Shown piece by piece: positions 53,803-64,000 of a DNA stretch of 64,000 nt. The notes under the pieces were generated by a model. It ran no database searches. It was given only the letters and a program-made list of their open reading frames with translations, and had not been told where the DNA came from. The stretch covers positions 992,001 through 1,056,000 of the forward strand of contig NZ_CP016774.1 of NCBI RefSeq assembly GCF_002288105.1, given 5' to 3'. The stretch is from Candidatus Planktophila versatilis (GTDB lineage Bacteria; Actinomycetota; Actinomycetes; Nanopelagicales; Nanopelagicaceae). The position numbers and the translations under genes are program-made. Within the stretch, counting starts at the first letter, position 1. Every line of letters starts with the position of its first letter.

Positions 53803-55530
53803 TTAGTGTGAGTGACGCGGAATTCCCGATCCACTTCCACCTACCAGGAAGTCAAAGTCTGCACCTAAATGTGCCTGCTGAACATGTTGCACATAAAGCC
53901 GTGACCAACCACGATCGGGAAGCGGATTTGGATTACTCCACTTGGCTCGGCGCTCGGCCAGCACTTCCTCGCTCACATGTAGCGTAAGTGATCGATTCGC
54001 AACATCGAGTTCAATCTCATCGCCGTTTTCAACCAGCGCAAGTGGGCCACCTGCGGCACCTTCTGGTGAAACATGAAGTACAACTGTTCCATAGGCAGTT
54101 CCGCTCATGCGAGCATCAGAGACGCGCACCATGTCGGTAATACCCATCTCAAGAATCTTCTTAGGAAGGGGCATGTTTCCAACTTCCGGAAAACCTGGAT
54201 AACCCATTGGGCCAGCGTTGCGAAGAACGAGAACAGTATCTGGAGTGACATCTAGATCTGGATCATCTGCAACTTCTAAATACTCTTCTATGCGGTCAAA
54301 GACCATTGCCACACCGCGATGTTGCAGGAGCGAAGGAGTAGCTGCCGAAATTTTTAGAACAGCACCATTTGGTGCCAGCGAGCCACGTACGACAACGATG
54401 CCCGAGCCCGACTTCTGGAACGGCTTGGCCATGGGAGTAATGACATCGTCATTCCATGATTTAGCGTTCGCAATATTTTCTGCAACAGTTTTTCCAGAAA
54501 CAGTGATGTGATCTGTATGGAGCAAGCTTTCAATTTCTTTCATAACCACAGGAAGGCCACCAGCATCGAAGAACTCTTCCATCAAATACTTACCTGATGG
54601 CATGAGGTTTACTAGGACTGGAACGTCGCGTGCTAGTCGGTCGAAGTCATCGAGCTCTAGTTTCACGCCAATACGGCCGGCGATTGCAAGGAGGTGAACA
54701 ACAGCGTTTGTTGAGCCACCAATAGCGGCGTTTACCCGGATCGCATTTTCAAAAGCTTCTCGGGTGAGGACTTTAGAAAGTCGTTGATCTTCATGGACCA
54801 TCTGAACAATGCGACGGCCAGCTTCATGGGAAGTTGAGTATCTGCGAGCATCAACTGCCGGAATTGCGGCGCTTCCTGGCAATTGCACGCCGAGCGCTTC
54901 GGTAACACATGCCATTGTGGACGCGGTTCCCATAGTCATACAACTTCCGTTGGAACGAGCTGAGCAGCTCTCCATCGCAAAGAATTCTTCGATTGTCATT
55001 TTGCCAGCGCGAAGTTCTTCGCTGTATTTCCACACTGCAGTGCCAGAACCAAGAGTCTTTCCTTGATAGCGACCATTGAGCATTGGTCCACCGGTAATCA
55101 TCAGAGTTGGAAGATCCACACTTGCAGCTCCCATAAGCAATCCCGGAGGTGTCTTATCGCAACCTGCAAGAAGTACAACGCCATCTAAAGGATTAGCACG
55201 AATTAATTCTTCGGCCTCCATTGCAAGCAAATTGCGATACAACATAGTTGTTGGGCGCATAATTGGTTCACCCAATGACATGGCAGGAAATTCAAGTGGG
55301 AAACCACCAGATTCCCAGACTCCACGCTTAACAGCCTCTGCGACTCGGTTGAGGTGGCCATTGCAAGGATTGAGCTCAGACCAAGTAGACGCAATACCAA
55401 TGACAGGTTTATTGATGAAGACATCTGGGGCGTAGCCTTGATTGCGTAAGCGTTCGCGATAAATGAATCCATGCTTGTCCTTTAGCGCAAACCAGTTTTC
55501 ACTTCTACGAGCAAATACTTCTTCGGACAC
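53803..55530 (-). CDS. IlvD/Edd-family aldonate dehydratase (arabinonate/xylonate type)
   Basis: A 575-aa Fe-S dehydratase. Cluster cysteines match the pentonate dehydratase pattern at C56 (N-P-C-N-G-H), C124 (A-G-C-D-K-T-P-P-G) and C197 (N-G-S-C-M-T-M-G-T). The S-D-A-R-M-S-G-T-A-Y-G substrate motif is present. Length and motifs favour a sugar-acid dehydratase over branched-chain IlvD. It starts with GTG at 55530 behind an AGGAGG RBS and is convergent with the enolase paralogue (14-bp gap). Upstream 55531-55716 must contain its promoter; it holds a repeated GCTAGT but no clear hexamers. Confidence 0.9.
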   Translation of the reverse strand: MSEEVFARRSENWFALKDKHGFIYRERLRNQGYAPDVFINKPVIGIASTWSELNPCNGHLNRVAEAVKRGVWESGGFPLEFPAMSLGEPIMRPTTMLYRNLLAMEAEELIRANPLDGVVLLAGCDKTPPGLLMGAASVDLPTLMITGGPMLNGRYQGKTLGSGTAVWKYSEELRAGKMTIEEFFAMESCSARSNGSCMTMGTASTMACVTEALGVQLPGSAAIPAVDARRYSTSHEAGRRIVQMVHEDQRLSKVLTREAFENAIRVNAAIGGSTNAVVHLLAIAGRIGVKLELDDFDRLARDVPVLVNLMPSGKYLMEEFFDAGGLPVVMKEIESLLHTDHITVSGKTVAENIANAKSWNDDVITPMAKPFQKSGSGIVVVRGSLAPNGAVLKISAATPSLLQHRGVAMVFDRIEEYLEVADDPDLDVTPDTVLVLRNAGPMGYPGFPEVGNMPLPKKILEMGITDMVRVSDARMSGTAYGTVVLHVSPEGAAGGPLALVENGDEIELDVANRSLTLHVSEEVLAERRAKWSNPNPLPDRGWSRLYVQHVQQAHLGADFDFLVGGSGSGIPRHSH

Positions 55531-55716
55531 AATTGCCTCCTGATATTGAGTTCACCAACTAGCGTGACTAGCTACCTGTCTACCTTAATGTCATGATTCT
55601 AATAGCAAATGCATCCCTGAAGATAGGTCCCTCGGCTTGCTCACTTTTGTTATGAGATTCAGGCCATTATTTATGACAAATGAAGGAAAGTTCTTCTCAA
55701 AGTTTGCAACGTTACG

Positions 55717-56355
55717 TTATTTAACAACAACTGATTCGATAGCAACCTTTATCTTTGGCGCTCCGATTCCACTTGGATCATTAACGCCTTTGGATGCGAT
55801 GTATTTCAACACATCAAGGCCCTTTGTAATCTTTCCCCAAATTGAATATGAGGGCCCCAGAGCAGGTGAATCTCCAAATACGAGGAAGAACTGGCTGCCA
55901 TTTGTATTTGGCCCAGCGTTTGCCATTGCCACTGTGCCTGCTGGATATGCCAAGGATTTACCTATCGGCAAATTTTCATCAGGATATGTAAATCCCGGAC
56001 CACCGGCACCTTGCGCAGTTGGATCGCCACATTGCAACATTTCAAAGCCAGATACCGCTTCTCGATGACAGAGACTCTTGTTGTAGTAACCAGCTTTAGC
56101 TAGTGCGGTAATTTGAGTAACAGTAAATGGTGCCTTTGCATCGAGTGCTATTACTACATCGCCACAGTTTGTTTTAAGTGTCATTGACTTGGGAAGAGGC
56201 TTAGCAGGCTTCTGTGGCGGAACTGTTTTTAAGGGCGCGTGCGCTTTAGCCGTTGTTGGCTTGCAAACTATAGGCGCAGCACTTGCCTGTGGCACTGAAA
56301 TGAGTGCACCAGCTAGAACCAATACAGATACTGCAATCACACTTACTTTTTTCAT
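55717..56355 (-). CDS. Secreted cyclophilin-type peptidyl-prolyl isomerase
   Basis: A 212-aa PPIase with an N-terminal signal peptide ending A-S-A-A and no lipobox. A Pro/Lys-rich linker (residues about 27-55) joins it to the cyclophilin domain. The domain shows G-S-Q-F-F-L-V-F-G and a Y-S-I-W-G-K-I-T end; the usual F-H-R is C-H-R (S-L-C-H-R-E). Probably assists folding outside the membrane. It is 12 bp downstream of guaA in the same direction. Confidence 0.88.
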   Translation of the reverse strand: MKKVSVIAVSVLVLAGALISVPQASAAPIVCKPTTAKAHAPLKTVPPQKPAKPLPKSMTLKTNCGDVVIALDAKAPFTVTQITALAKAGYYNKSLCHREAVSGFEMLQCGDPTAQGAGGPGFTYPDENLPIGKSLAYPAGTVAMANAGPNTNGSQFFLVFGDSPALGPSYSIWGKITKGLDVLKYIASKGVNDPSGIGAPKIKVAIESVVVK

Positions 56356-56367
56356 TCTCTTTTTTTC

Positions 56368-57918
56368 CTATTCCCACTCAATCGTGCCGGGTGGCTTGCT
56401 TGTGACGTCAAGGACAACGCGATTTACTTCACGAACTTCATTGGTAATGCGGGTAGAAATTTTCTCGAGCACATCATAGGGAACTCGCGACCAATCGGCT
56501 GTCATTGCATCTTCACTTGAAACCGGACGCAGCACGATGGGATGGCCATATGTGCGTCCGTCGCCTTGCACGCCAACACTTCGAACATCGGCCAACAGAA
56601 CTACTGGGCACTGCCAAATTTCACGATCAAGGCCAGCAGCTTTTAGCTCTTGGCGAGCAATCAGGTCCGCCTCGCGCAAGATATCTAAACGCTCTTGTGT
56701 TACTTCACCAATGATGCGAATGCCAAGGCCTGGCCCAGGAAATGGTTGGCGCCAAATAATCTCTTCCGGTAATCCAAGTTCAAGGCCGACCTGACGTACT
56801 TCATCTTTAAAGAGAGTGCGCAGCGGTTCAATTAATGCAAACTTTAAATCATCGGGCAGGCCGCCCACATTATGGTGAGATTTAATATTGGCAGTTCCGG
56901 TGCCACCCCCTGATTCCACAACATCCGGATACAAGGTGCCTTGCACGAGGAATTCAACATCTCCCCCAGCTGCAATATCGCGGGCTGCCGCTTCAAATGA
57001 GCGAATGAATTCGCGGCCAATAATCTTTCGTTTTGTCTCCGGATCAATCACGCCAGCAAGGGCGGAAAGGAATTGCTCCCGCGCATCAACTACAACGAGT
57101 TCGATTCCAGTTGCGGTGACAAAATCACGTTGGACTTGTTCAGATTCTCCGCTGCGCAGTAAACCGTGATCGACAAAGACACAGGTGAGTTGGTTTCCGA
57201 CTGCCTTTTGCACAATTGCTGCGGCAACTGCAGAGTCAACCCCACCAGAGAGGCCACAAATTACTCGCTTTGCGCCAATTGCAGCTTTCGCTTTGGCAAC
57301 TTCTTCTTCGGCAATATTTGCAGTCGTCCATGATGGAATACACCCTACGATGGTAATAAGCCAATTCTGCAAAATCGCCTGGCCATGTTCTGAGTGCAGA
57401 ACTTCTGGGTGAAATTGCACGCCAGCTAATTTTCCACTTGCATCTTCAAAGGCGGCAATTGGAGTGTCGGCAGTGGATGCCGAGATGCTAAAGCCACGCG
57501 GTACTTCCGAGACAGCGTCACCATGTGACATCCATACGGATTGTGATGCAGGAAGTCCAGCAAAAATCTTAGATCCGGCCCTTACCTCAAGTGGCGTGCG
57601 ACCAAACTCTGATTTACCGGTCTGGGCAACTACGCCAGCAAGGGCGGCGGCCATTGTTTGAAATCCGTAACAGATTCCGAAAACCGGAATGCCGAGTGTA
57701 AATATTGCTGCATCAACTTTTGGTGCGTGATCTGCATAGACTGAAGATGGGCCACCCGAGAGAATGATTGCTTCTGGGTTCTTTGCACTTACTTCAGCTG
57801 CCGTAATAGATGATGGAACTATCTCTGAATATACCTTTGCTTCCCGCACGCGACGGGCGATGAGCTGTGCATACTGCGCGCCGAAATCGACGACAAGTAC
57901 TCCGTGCTTATCGGCCAT
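56368..57918 (-). CDS. guaA: GMP synthase (glutamine-hydrolysing)
   Basis: A 516-aa enzyme making GMP from XMP. The N-terminal class I amidotransferase has G-I-C-Y-G-F-Q (nucleophilic Cys) and G-V-Q-F-H-P-E-V. The ATP-pyrophosphatase domain shows [10 protein letters not shown], and the C-terminal dimerisation part ends [10 protein letters not shown]. Its start overlaps guaB3 by 11 bp. With guaB and guaB3 it forms the guanine branch of purine synthesis. Confidence 0.97.
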   Translation of the reverse strand: MADKHGVLVVDFGAQYAQLIARRVREAKVYSEIVPSSITAAEVSAKNPEAIILSGGPSSVYADHAPKVDAAIFTLGIPVFGICYGFQTMAAALAGVVAQTGKSEFGRTPLEVRAGSKIFAGLPASQSVWMSHGDAVSEVPRGFSISASTADTPIAAFEDASGKLAGVQFHPEVLHSEHGQAILQNWLITIVGCIPSWTTANIAEEEVAKAKAAIGAKRVICGLSGGVDSAVAAAIVQKAVGNQLTCVFVDHGLLRSGESEQVQRDFVTATGIELVVVDAREQFLSALAGVIDPETKRKIIGREFIRSFEAAARDIAAGGDVEFLVQGTLYPDVVESGGGTGTANIKSHHNVGGLPDDLKFALIEPLRTLFKDEVRQVGLELGLPEEIIWRQPFPGPGLGIRIIGEVTQERLDILREADLIARQELKAAGLDREIWQCPVVLLADVRSVGVQGDGRTYGHPIVLRPVSSEDAMTADWSRVPYDVLEKISTRITNEVREVNRVVLDVTSKPPGTIEWE

Positions 57919-59020
57919 GCTGCATAACGATTTCTACGCGCTGGAATGACTTCACATCTGAGTATCCGCAGGTGGCCATCGCACGACGTAGTGCACCAAA
58001 TAAATTCATAGAACCATCGGATGCATGTGATGGCCCATTCAAAATTTCTTCCAGCGTTCCGACGGTTCCCACATTCATGCGCTGACCACGAGGAACCTCA
58101 GGATGGTATGCCTCAGAACCCCAGTGCCAACCAAGACCTGGAGATTCGACAGCCTTTGCAAGTGCTGCGCCCATCATGACCGCATCTGCTCCACATGCAA
58201 TTGCCTTTGCAATGTTTCCAGATTTTCCAACGGCGCCGTCGGCAATAACATGGACATAACGTCCGCCAGATTCATCGAGGTATTCACGACGCGCTGCTGC
58301 AACATCGGCAACTGCTGTTGCCATCGGAACTTGAATTCCCAAAACAGTTTGCGTGGTGTGAGCAGCTCCGCCGCCAAAACCGACAAGAACTCCAGCTGCA
58401 CCGGCGCGCATGAGGTGTAGTGCACCAGTTGTTGTTGCAACCCCGCCCACAATCACTGGCACATCTAGTTCATAGATAAACTTCTTCAAGTTCAGTGCTT
58501 CATTTTCGGCGGCAACATGCTCAGCTGACACTGTTGTTCCACGAATCACAAAGATATCTACACCTGCATCGATGACAGCCTTGTGAAGTTGGGCGGTGCG
58601 CTGTGGTGAAAGTGATGCCGCAACAGTGACACCTGAATCTCTAATCTGTTTAATACGTTCTTTAATAAGTTCGGGGCGGATAGGTGCGGCATAAATCTCT
58701 TGCATACGACGTGTTGCATGTTGATCTGGCATCGATGCGATTTCACCCAGTGGAATACGTGGATCCTCATAACGTGTCCACAAGCCCTCGAGATTGAGAA
58801 CTCCAAGCCCGCCCAGTTTTCCTATCGCAATCGCAGTCTCTGGTGAGACCACTGAATCCATAGGTGCTGCAATCAGTGGCAGATCAAACTTATAGGCATC
58901 TATCTGCCAGGTAGTGGAAACATCTTCCGGGGTACGAGTACGACGACTTGGCACAATGGCGATATCGTCAAATGAATAGGCGTGACGGGCTCTTTTTCCG
59001 GGTGCGATTTCGTAATCCAT
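57908..59020 (-). CDS. guaB3: GuaB3-family IMP dehydrogenase-related protein
   Basis: A 370-aa IMPDH/GMPR-fold protein of the actinobacterial GuaB3 family, starting [15 protein letters not shown]. The C-terminal G-A-D-A-V-M-M-G and the V-P-R-G-Q region are typical. The catalytic-loop motif G-x-S-C-T of true IMPDH is absent around residues 200-220. Family members are usually encoded next to guaB and their role is debated. 2 bp separates it from guaB. Confidence 0.93.
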   Translation of the reverse strand: MDYEIAPGKRARHAYSFDDIAIVPSRRTRTPEDVSTTWQIDAYKFDLPLIAAPMDSVVSPETAIAIGKLGGLGVLNLEGLWTRYEDPRIPLGEIASMPDQHATRRMQEIYAAPIRPELIKERIKQIRDSGVTVAASLSPQRTAQLHKAVIDAGVDIFVIRGTTVSAEHVAAENEALNLKKFIYELDVPVIVGGVATTTGALHLMRAGAAGVLVGFGGGAAHTTQTVLGIQVPMATAVADVAAARREYLDESGGRYVHVIADGAVGKSGNIAKAIACGADAVMMGAALAKAVESPGLGWHWGSEAYHPEVPRGQRMNVGTVGTLEEILNGPSHASDGSMNLFGALRRAMATCGYSDVKSFQRVEIVMQHGR

Positions 59021-59022
59021 AG

Positions 59023-60165
<1,143 letters not shown>

Positions 60166-60182
60166 CTAGTCTAACTTGAGAA

Positions 60183-61070
60183 TTAAGCGCCGATTGCCTG
60201 CTTGATTTCAGAACAGGCGAGCGCTAAATCCTCAGCAAAGGCAACCTCTTGGCATTGATCTCGGTCCCAGCCAGGGCCACCAAGGACAACTCGCGGGGCT
60301 GGGCGAACATTCGGAATATCCTTAAAGAATTTAGGATCGCCATTTTTTGCTAACTGTGCCCAGAGAAATACCGCAGGTGGGGCGCTGCGAGTTACGACCG
60401 AAGATAGCGCTGCCAGCGGAGTTCGCGCCCCCATTACCTGACATTCGATATCTAATTCAGCAAGTGCGGCGGTAAGTGCATGCAAGGCTAGACAGTGCAG
60501 CTCCTCCCCGACAGATGCCAGCAGCACCGGACGAGGATTGATAGGGCTCTTAATCTCCCTTGAGAAATCACGCAAAACATTTGTGATTGATTCCGAAAGT
60601 AAGTGCTCTACTTCAATTCCTTCACCAGTTTGCGCCCAGATATCGCCAACGATAATTAAGACCGGAACCATTACCTCATGCCAACTATCAATGACTCCGA
60701 ATTGAGAAATCTCCTGACGCAATAACGCCTCAACAAAATTGTGATCAAGTGATTGCGCAGCGCTCACAATCGCATCCACCACATCAGAGCGCTCGTGAAC
60801 CGTCTCAACGATCTGCTCCAGGTTGAGACTGCCCTTATGAGATAGGGCTTGTTCGGCAGCCTCTGCCGGACTCACTCCGGCAACAATCAACCGTCGCATC
60901 ATGATCAATTTGGCGAGGTCTTGCGGGAGATACTTACGATGCTCACCGGCTTCGTGGCCCGATGGACCAAGGCCATATCTGCGGGCCCAGGTGCGAAGAG
61001 TTGCCGGGGCTACGCCAATCCGGCGAGCCACCGCCGCCACGGTGAGTTTCTCTTCACCTATGGCAGCCAT
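60183..61070 (-). CDS. MerR-family regulator with cobalamin-binding domain (LitR/CarH-like)
   Basis: A 295-aa regulator. The N-terminal MerR helix-turn-helix (residues 8-60) has V-A-A-V-A-R-R-I-G-V and T-W-A-R-R-Y-G-L. A four-helix segment follows, containing the W-x9-E-H signature (W145, E155-H156) that caps adenosylcobalamin in CarH. A Rossmann-like part has E-x-H (E190, H192), the position of the lower axial ligand, and L-G-G-P-G. These marks predict a B12-dependent light-responsive repressor. It is divergent from whiB, so the two may share control. The partner genes regulated are not visible here. Confidence 0.82.
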   Translation of the reverse strand: MAAIGEEKLTVAAVARRIGVAPATLRTWARRYGLGPSGHEAGEHRKYLPQDLAKLIMMRRLIVAGVSPAEAAEQALSHKGSLNLEQIVETVHERSDVVDAIVSAAQSLDHNFVEALLRQEISQFGVIDSWHEVMVPVLIIVGDIWAQTGEGIEVEHLLSESITNVLRDFSREIKSPINPRPVLLASVGEELHCLALHALTAALAELDIECQVMGARTPLAALSSVVTRSAPPAVFLWAQLAKNGDPKFFKDIPNVRPAPRVVLGGPGWDRDQCQEVAFAEDLALACSEIKQAIGA

Positions 61071-61128
61071 GACGTAATCCTGTCGGAAAGTGGCTCAACT
61101 CACCACCTGAAAAACGGACATTTTGGCC

Positions 61129-61179
61129 CTTGAACAAGACACGGAACGATTGCCTCTTGAACAACCTATGAAACGATTG
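61129..61179 (+). repeat. Two-copy 27-bp-period direct repeat upstream of whiB
   Basis: CTTGAACAA, seven variable bases, then AACGATTG occurs at 61129-61152 and again at 61156-61179. All 17 fixed bases match and the period is 27 bp. The second copy places TTGAAC (61157-61162) 17 bp before TACCCT (61180-61185), so it overlaps a possible whiB promoter. Tandem direct sites in the whiB/merR divergent region look like operator half-sites, possibly for the MerR/B12 protein. The rest of 61071-61215 shows nothing else definite. Confidence 0.75.
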
Positions 61180-61215
61180 TACCCTCTGATATCCCTAGGG
61201 AAAAGGAGAACCATC

Positions 61216-61518
61216 ATGGCTGAACTATCACGACTTCCTCAACCTATTGCTGAGCAATGGGAATGGCAGTACCAAGGTGCCTGCCGATCGATGGACTCTG
61301 AGAAGTTCTTCCATCCTGATGGAGAACGTGGACCCCGTCGTCGCAATCGCGAGAATGCCGCGAAGACTATCTGCGCATCATGTCCGGTCATTGCAGCCTG
61401 CCGCGCCCACGCGCTCGCCGTCCAAGAACCCTATGGAATCTGGGGCGGTCTATCAGAAGATGATCGCAGCGCAATCTTGATACAGCGCGGCATACCAGTT
61501 ATTTCACACGCATCATAA
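61216..61518 (+). CDS. WhiB-family Fe-S regulator (WhiD/WhiB3 position)
   Basis: A 100-aa WhiB-like protein. Four cluster cysteines are spaced C23-x29-C53-x2-C56-x5-C62, followed by the G-I-W-G-G turn (74-78) and a short basic tail. In Streptomyces whiD and in mycobacteria whiB3 lie in the same groEL-guaB interval, which supports orthology. The ATG at 61216 has AAAAGGAG upstream; the in-frame start at 61123 would translate the direct repeats and is rejected. Such proteins work with the main sigma factor in redox or developmental control. Confidence 0.92.
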   Translation: MAELSRLPQPIAEQWEWQYQGACRSMDSEKFFHPDGERGPRRRNRENAAKTICASCPVIAACRAHALAVQEPYGIWGGLSEDDRSAILIQRGIPVISHAS

Positions 61519-61542
61519 TTATCAAATAATTACTAGAAGAGA

Positions 61543-61571
61543 AAAACCCCCGTACTCAGTACGGGGGTTTT
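61543..61571. terminator. Bidirectional terminator between whiB and groEL
   Basis: A perfectly complementary hairpin, AAAACCCCCGTACT at 61543-61556 with AGTACGGGGGTTTT at 61558-61571, flanked by A and T tracts. It yields a U tail in both directions and sits between convergent whiB and groEL. The strongest terminator in the window. Confidence 0.92.
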
Positions 61572-61587
61572 CTTATTAACTTTTTTA

Positions 61588-63225
<1,638 letters not shown>

Positions 63226-63519
63226 TTACTTCTCGATAATCGCGAGGATGTCGCGAGCAGAGAGAACGAGGTACTCCTCGTTGTTGTACTTCACTTCAGT
63301 TCCGCCGTACTTGCTATAGAGAACAACGTCGCCAACTTTTACATCCATTGGTACGCGAACGCCATCATCGAAGCGGCCTGGGCCAACTGCAACAACTGTG
63401 CCTTCTTGTGGCTTCTCTTTCGCGGTATCTGGGATAACAAGACCTGATGCAGTTGTGGTCTCAGCTTCATTTGCCTTAACAACAATGCGATCTTCGAGTG
63501 GCTTAATGGCAACTGCCAT
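63226..63519 (-). CDS. groS: 10-kDa co-chaperonin GroES
   Basis: A 97-aa co-chaperonin starting [14 protein letters not shown], with the mobile loop [10 protein letters not shown] and the [16 protein letters not shown] roof region. An upstream in-frame start at 63576 is not used: GAAGGAG lies 8 bp before the ATG at 63519. Under a CIRCE-like operator. Confidence 0.97.
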   Translation of the reverse strand: MAVAIKPLEDRIVVKANEAETTTASGLVIPDTAKEKPQEGTVVAVGPGRFDDGVRVPMDVKVGDVVLYSKYGGTEVKYNNEEYLVLSARDILAIIEK

Positions 63520-63597
63520 GGTGGTACTCCTTCTTATTCGAGTGTGTGTTTCGAGTCTTAGCTTTGATATTTCCACTATGTCGGGACTTACCTGCCG

Positions 63598-63624
63598 TTA
63601 GCAGTGTGGGCCCGAGAGTGCTAA
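63598..63624 (-). promoter_or_regulatory. CIRCE-like HrcA operator upstream of groES
   Basis: TTAGCAGTG, nine bases, GAGTGCTAA. The CIRCE consensus is TTAGCACTC-N9-GAGTGCTAA. The right arm is perfect; the left arm differs at two positions. Spacing is exactly nine. It lies about 80 bp before the groES start codon, so HrcA repression of groESL is expected. Confidence 0.88.
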
Positions 63625-63667
63625 CGCCAAGCCTAGGGGCGCTTATTCCACCCGGCAAATCCAGGAG

Positions 63668-64000
63668 CTAAAGGTTGACCTGCTCCACCTTCAGGCTCGA
63701 ATCGGCATCAAAGGCACCGTGTGTGGCTGGTCTGCCCGAACTGAGCATCAGGGAGCCCAGAGCCGCCACCATCGCCCCATTATCGGTACAAAGGCCAGCG
63801 GCAGGGATACGAAGCTGCACCCCGGCTTTTTCACAGCGATCAGCTGCCACCGCGCGAAGACGTGAATTAGCAGCTACCCCACCGGCAATTACCAATGAAT
63901 TAATCCCAGTTGATTTACATGCAGCCAGTGCCTTAAGCAGCAAGACATCAACTACCGCCTCTTGAAATGATGCTGCCACATCTGCGCGAACAAATCTTGG
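63668..64000 (-). CDS. tsaD: tRNA threonylcarbamoyladenosine biosynthesis protein TsaD, C-terminal part
   Basis: The last 111 codons of TsaD (Gcp/Kae1 family), continuing beyond the window edge. [26 protein letters not shown] and C-T-D-N-G-A-M-V-A are the family's conserved C-terminal segments; the Asp binds the metal. TsaD makes the t6A37 modification of ANN-decoding tRNAs. tsaD upstream of groES is common in actinobacteria. The frame is open to base 64000. Confidence 0.95.
   Translation of the reverse strand, partial: PRFVRADVAASFQEAVVDVLLLKALAACKSTGINSLVIAGGVAANSRLRAVAADRCEKAGVQLRIPAAGLCTDNGAMVAALGSLMLSSGRPATHGAFDADSSLKVEQVNL

Noticed and set aside
55531-55716. Small gene or RNA in the gap upstream of the IlvD-type dehydratase
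   Set aside because: No coding-like frame with an RBS and no strong hairpin; most likely promoter sequence.
61123-61215. Extended WhiB N-terminus
   Set aside because: It would be translated from the direct repeats; the ATG at 61216 has a strong RBS and gives the usual family length.

Overview
This 64 kb window reads as a continuous piece of a streamlined actinobacterial chromosome. Base composition is clearly below 50% GC by eye (not computed). Genes are packed with 1-13 bp overlaps or gaps of a few bases, and no stretch over 300 bp lacks a gene. Actinobacterial markers are the birA/accD/accE/maf/accA block, sucC-sucD-perM-purN-purH-folD-DUF3017-mdh-icd, tsaD-groES-groEL-whiB with guaB-guaB3-guaA, msiK with a structured leader, and WhiB itself. 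Low GC, compactness and a cobalamin-type MerR regulator suggest a freshwater acI-type actinobacterium (Nanopelagicales; Planktophila or Nanopelagicus-like). That placement is inference.

Layout. 1-4215: acyl-CoA carboxylase genes, preceded by the 5' end of birA on the other strand. 4212-17820: a nearly complete nucleoside uptake and catabolism locus. The plus strand carries purine nucleoside phosphorylase, a phosphohexomutase/pentomutase, deoxyribose-phosphate aldolase and a two-gene aldehyde dehydrogenase that looks like a split ALDH16. The minus strand carries a BMP-type nucleoside ABC importer with cytidine deaminase, thymidine phosphorylase and adenosine deaminase. Imported nucleosides are deaminated and phosphorolysed; deoxyribose-phosphate is split to glyceraldehyde-3-phosphate and acetaldehyde, and the acetaldehyde is oxidised. 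17956-22466: a second BMP-like binding protein, trpS, a CBS/CorC membrane protein and msiK. 22520-34104: core metabolism (peptidase E-like, icd, mdh, folD, purH, purN, perM, sucD, sucC) and the PcrA helicase.

34862-55530 is the accessory part, a carbohydrate/sugar-acid catabolic island. A minus-strand unit runs from a ribose-type ABC importer through a DHDPS-family protein, KDG kinase, KDPG-type aldolase, galactonate-type dehydratase and an SDR. It continues into a CoA-transferase, two crotonases, a GH105-type hydrolase, a GntR/FCD regulator and a metallo-beta-lactamase-fold protein. Further in lie an SDR, an SMP-30 lactonase and an IlvD/Edd-type dehydratase. A tight plus-strand four-gene operon (49902-53788) encodes an unrecognised protein, an SDR, an APH-fold kinase and an enolase paralogue. 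That paralogue keeps the metal-binding and general-base residues but has lost the active-site His of the HRSGETED motif. This kinase-enolase module is the best candidate for an undescribed pathway.

55717-64000 returns to housekeeping: a secreted cyclophilin, guaA, guaB3, a guaB without CBS domains, a MerR/B12-binding putative light sensor, whiB behind a 27-bp-period direct repeat, groEL/groES with a CIRCE-like operator, and the 3' end of tsaD. Regulatory features include two overlapping divergent -10 arrangements that predict leaderless mRNAs, an msiK-type leader RNA, and matching 16-bp stem-loops behind both importers' binding-protein genes.
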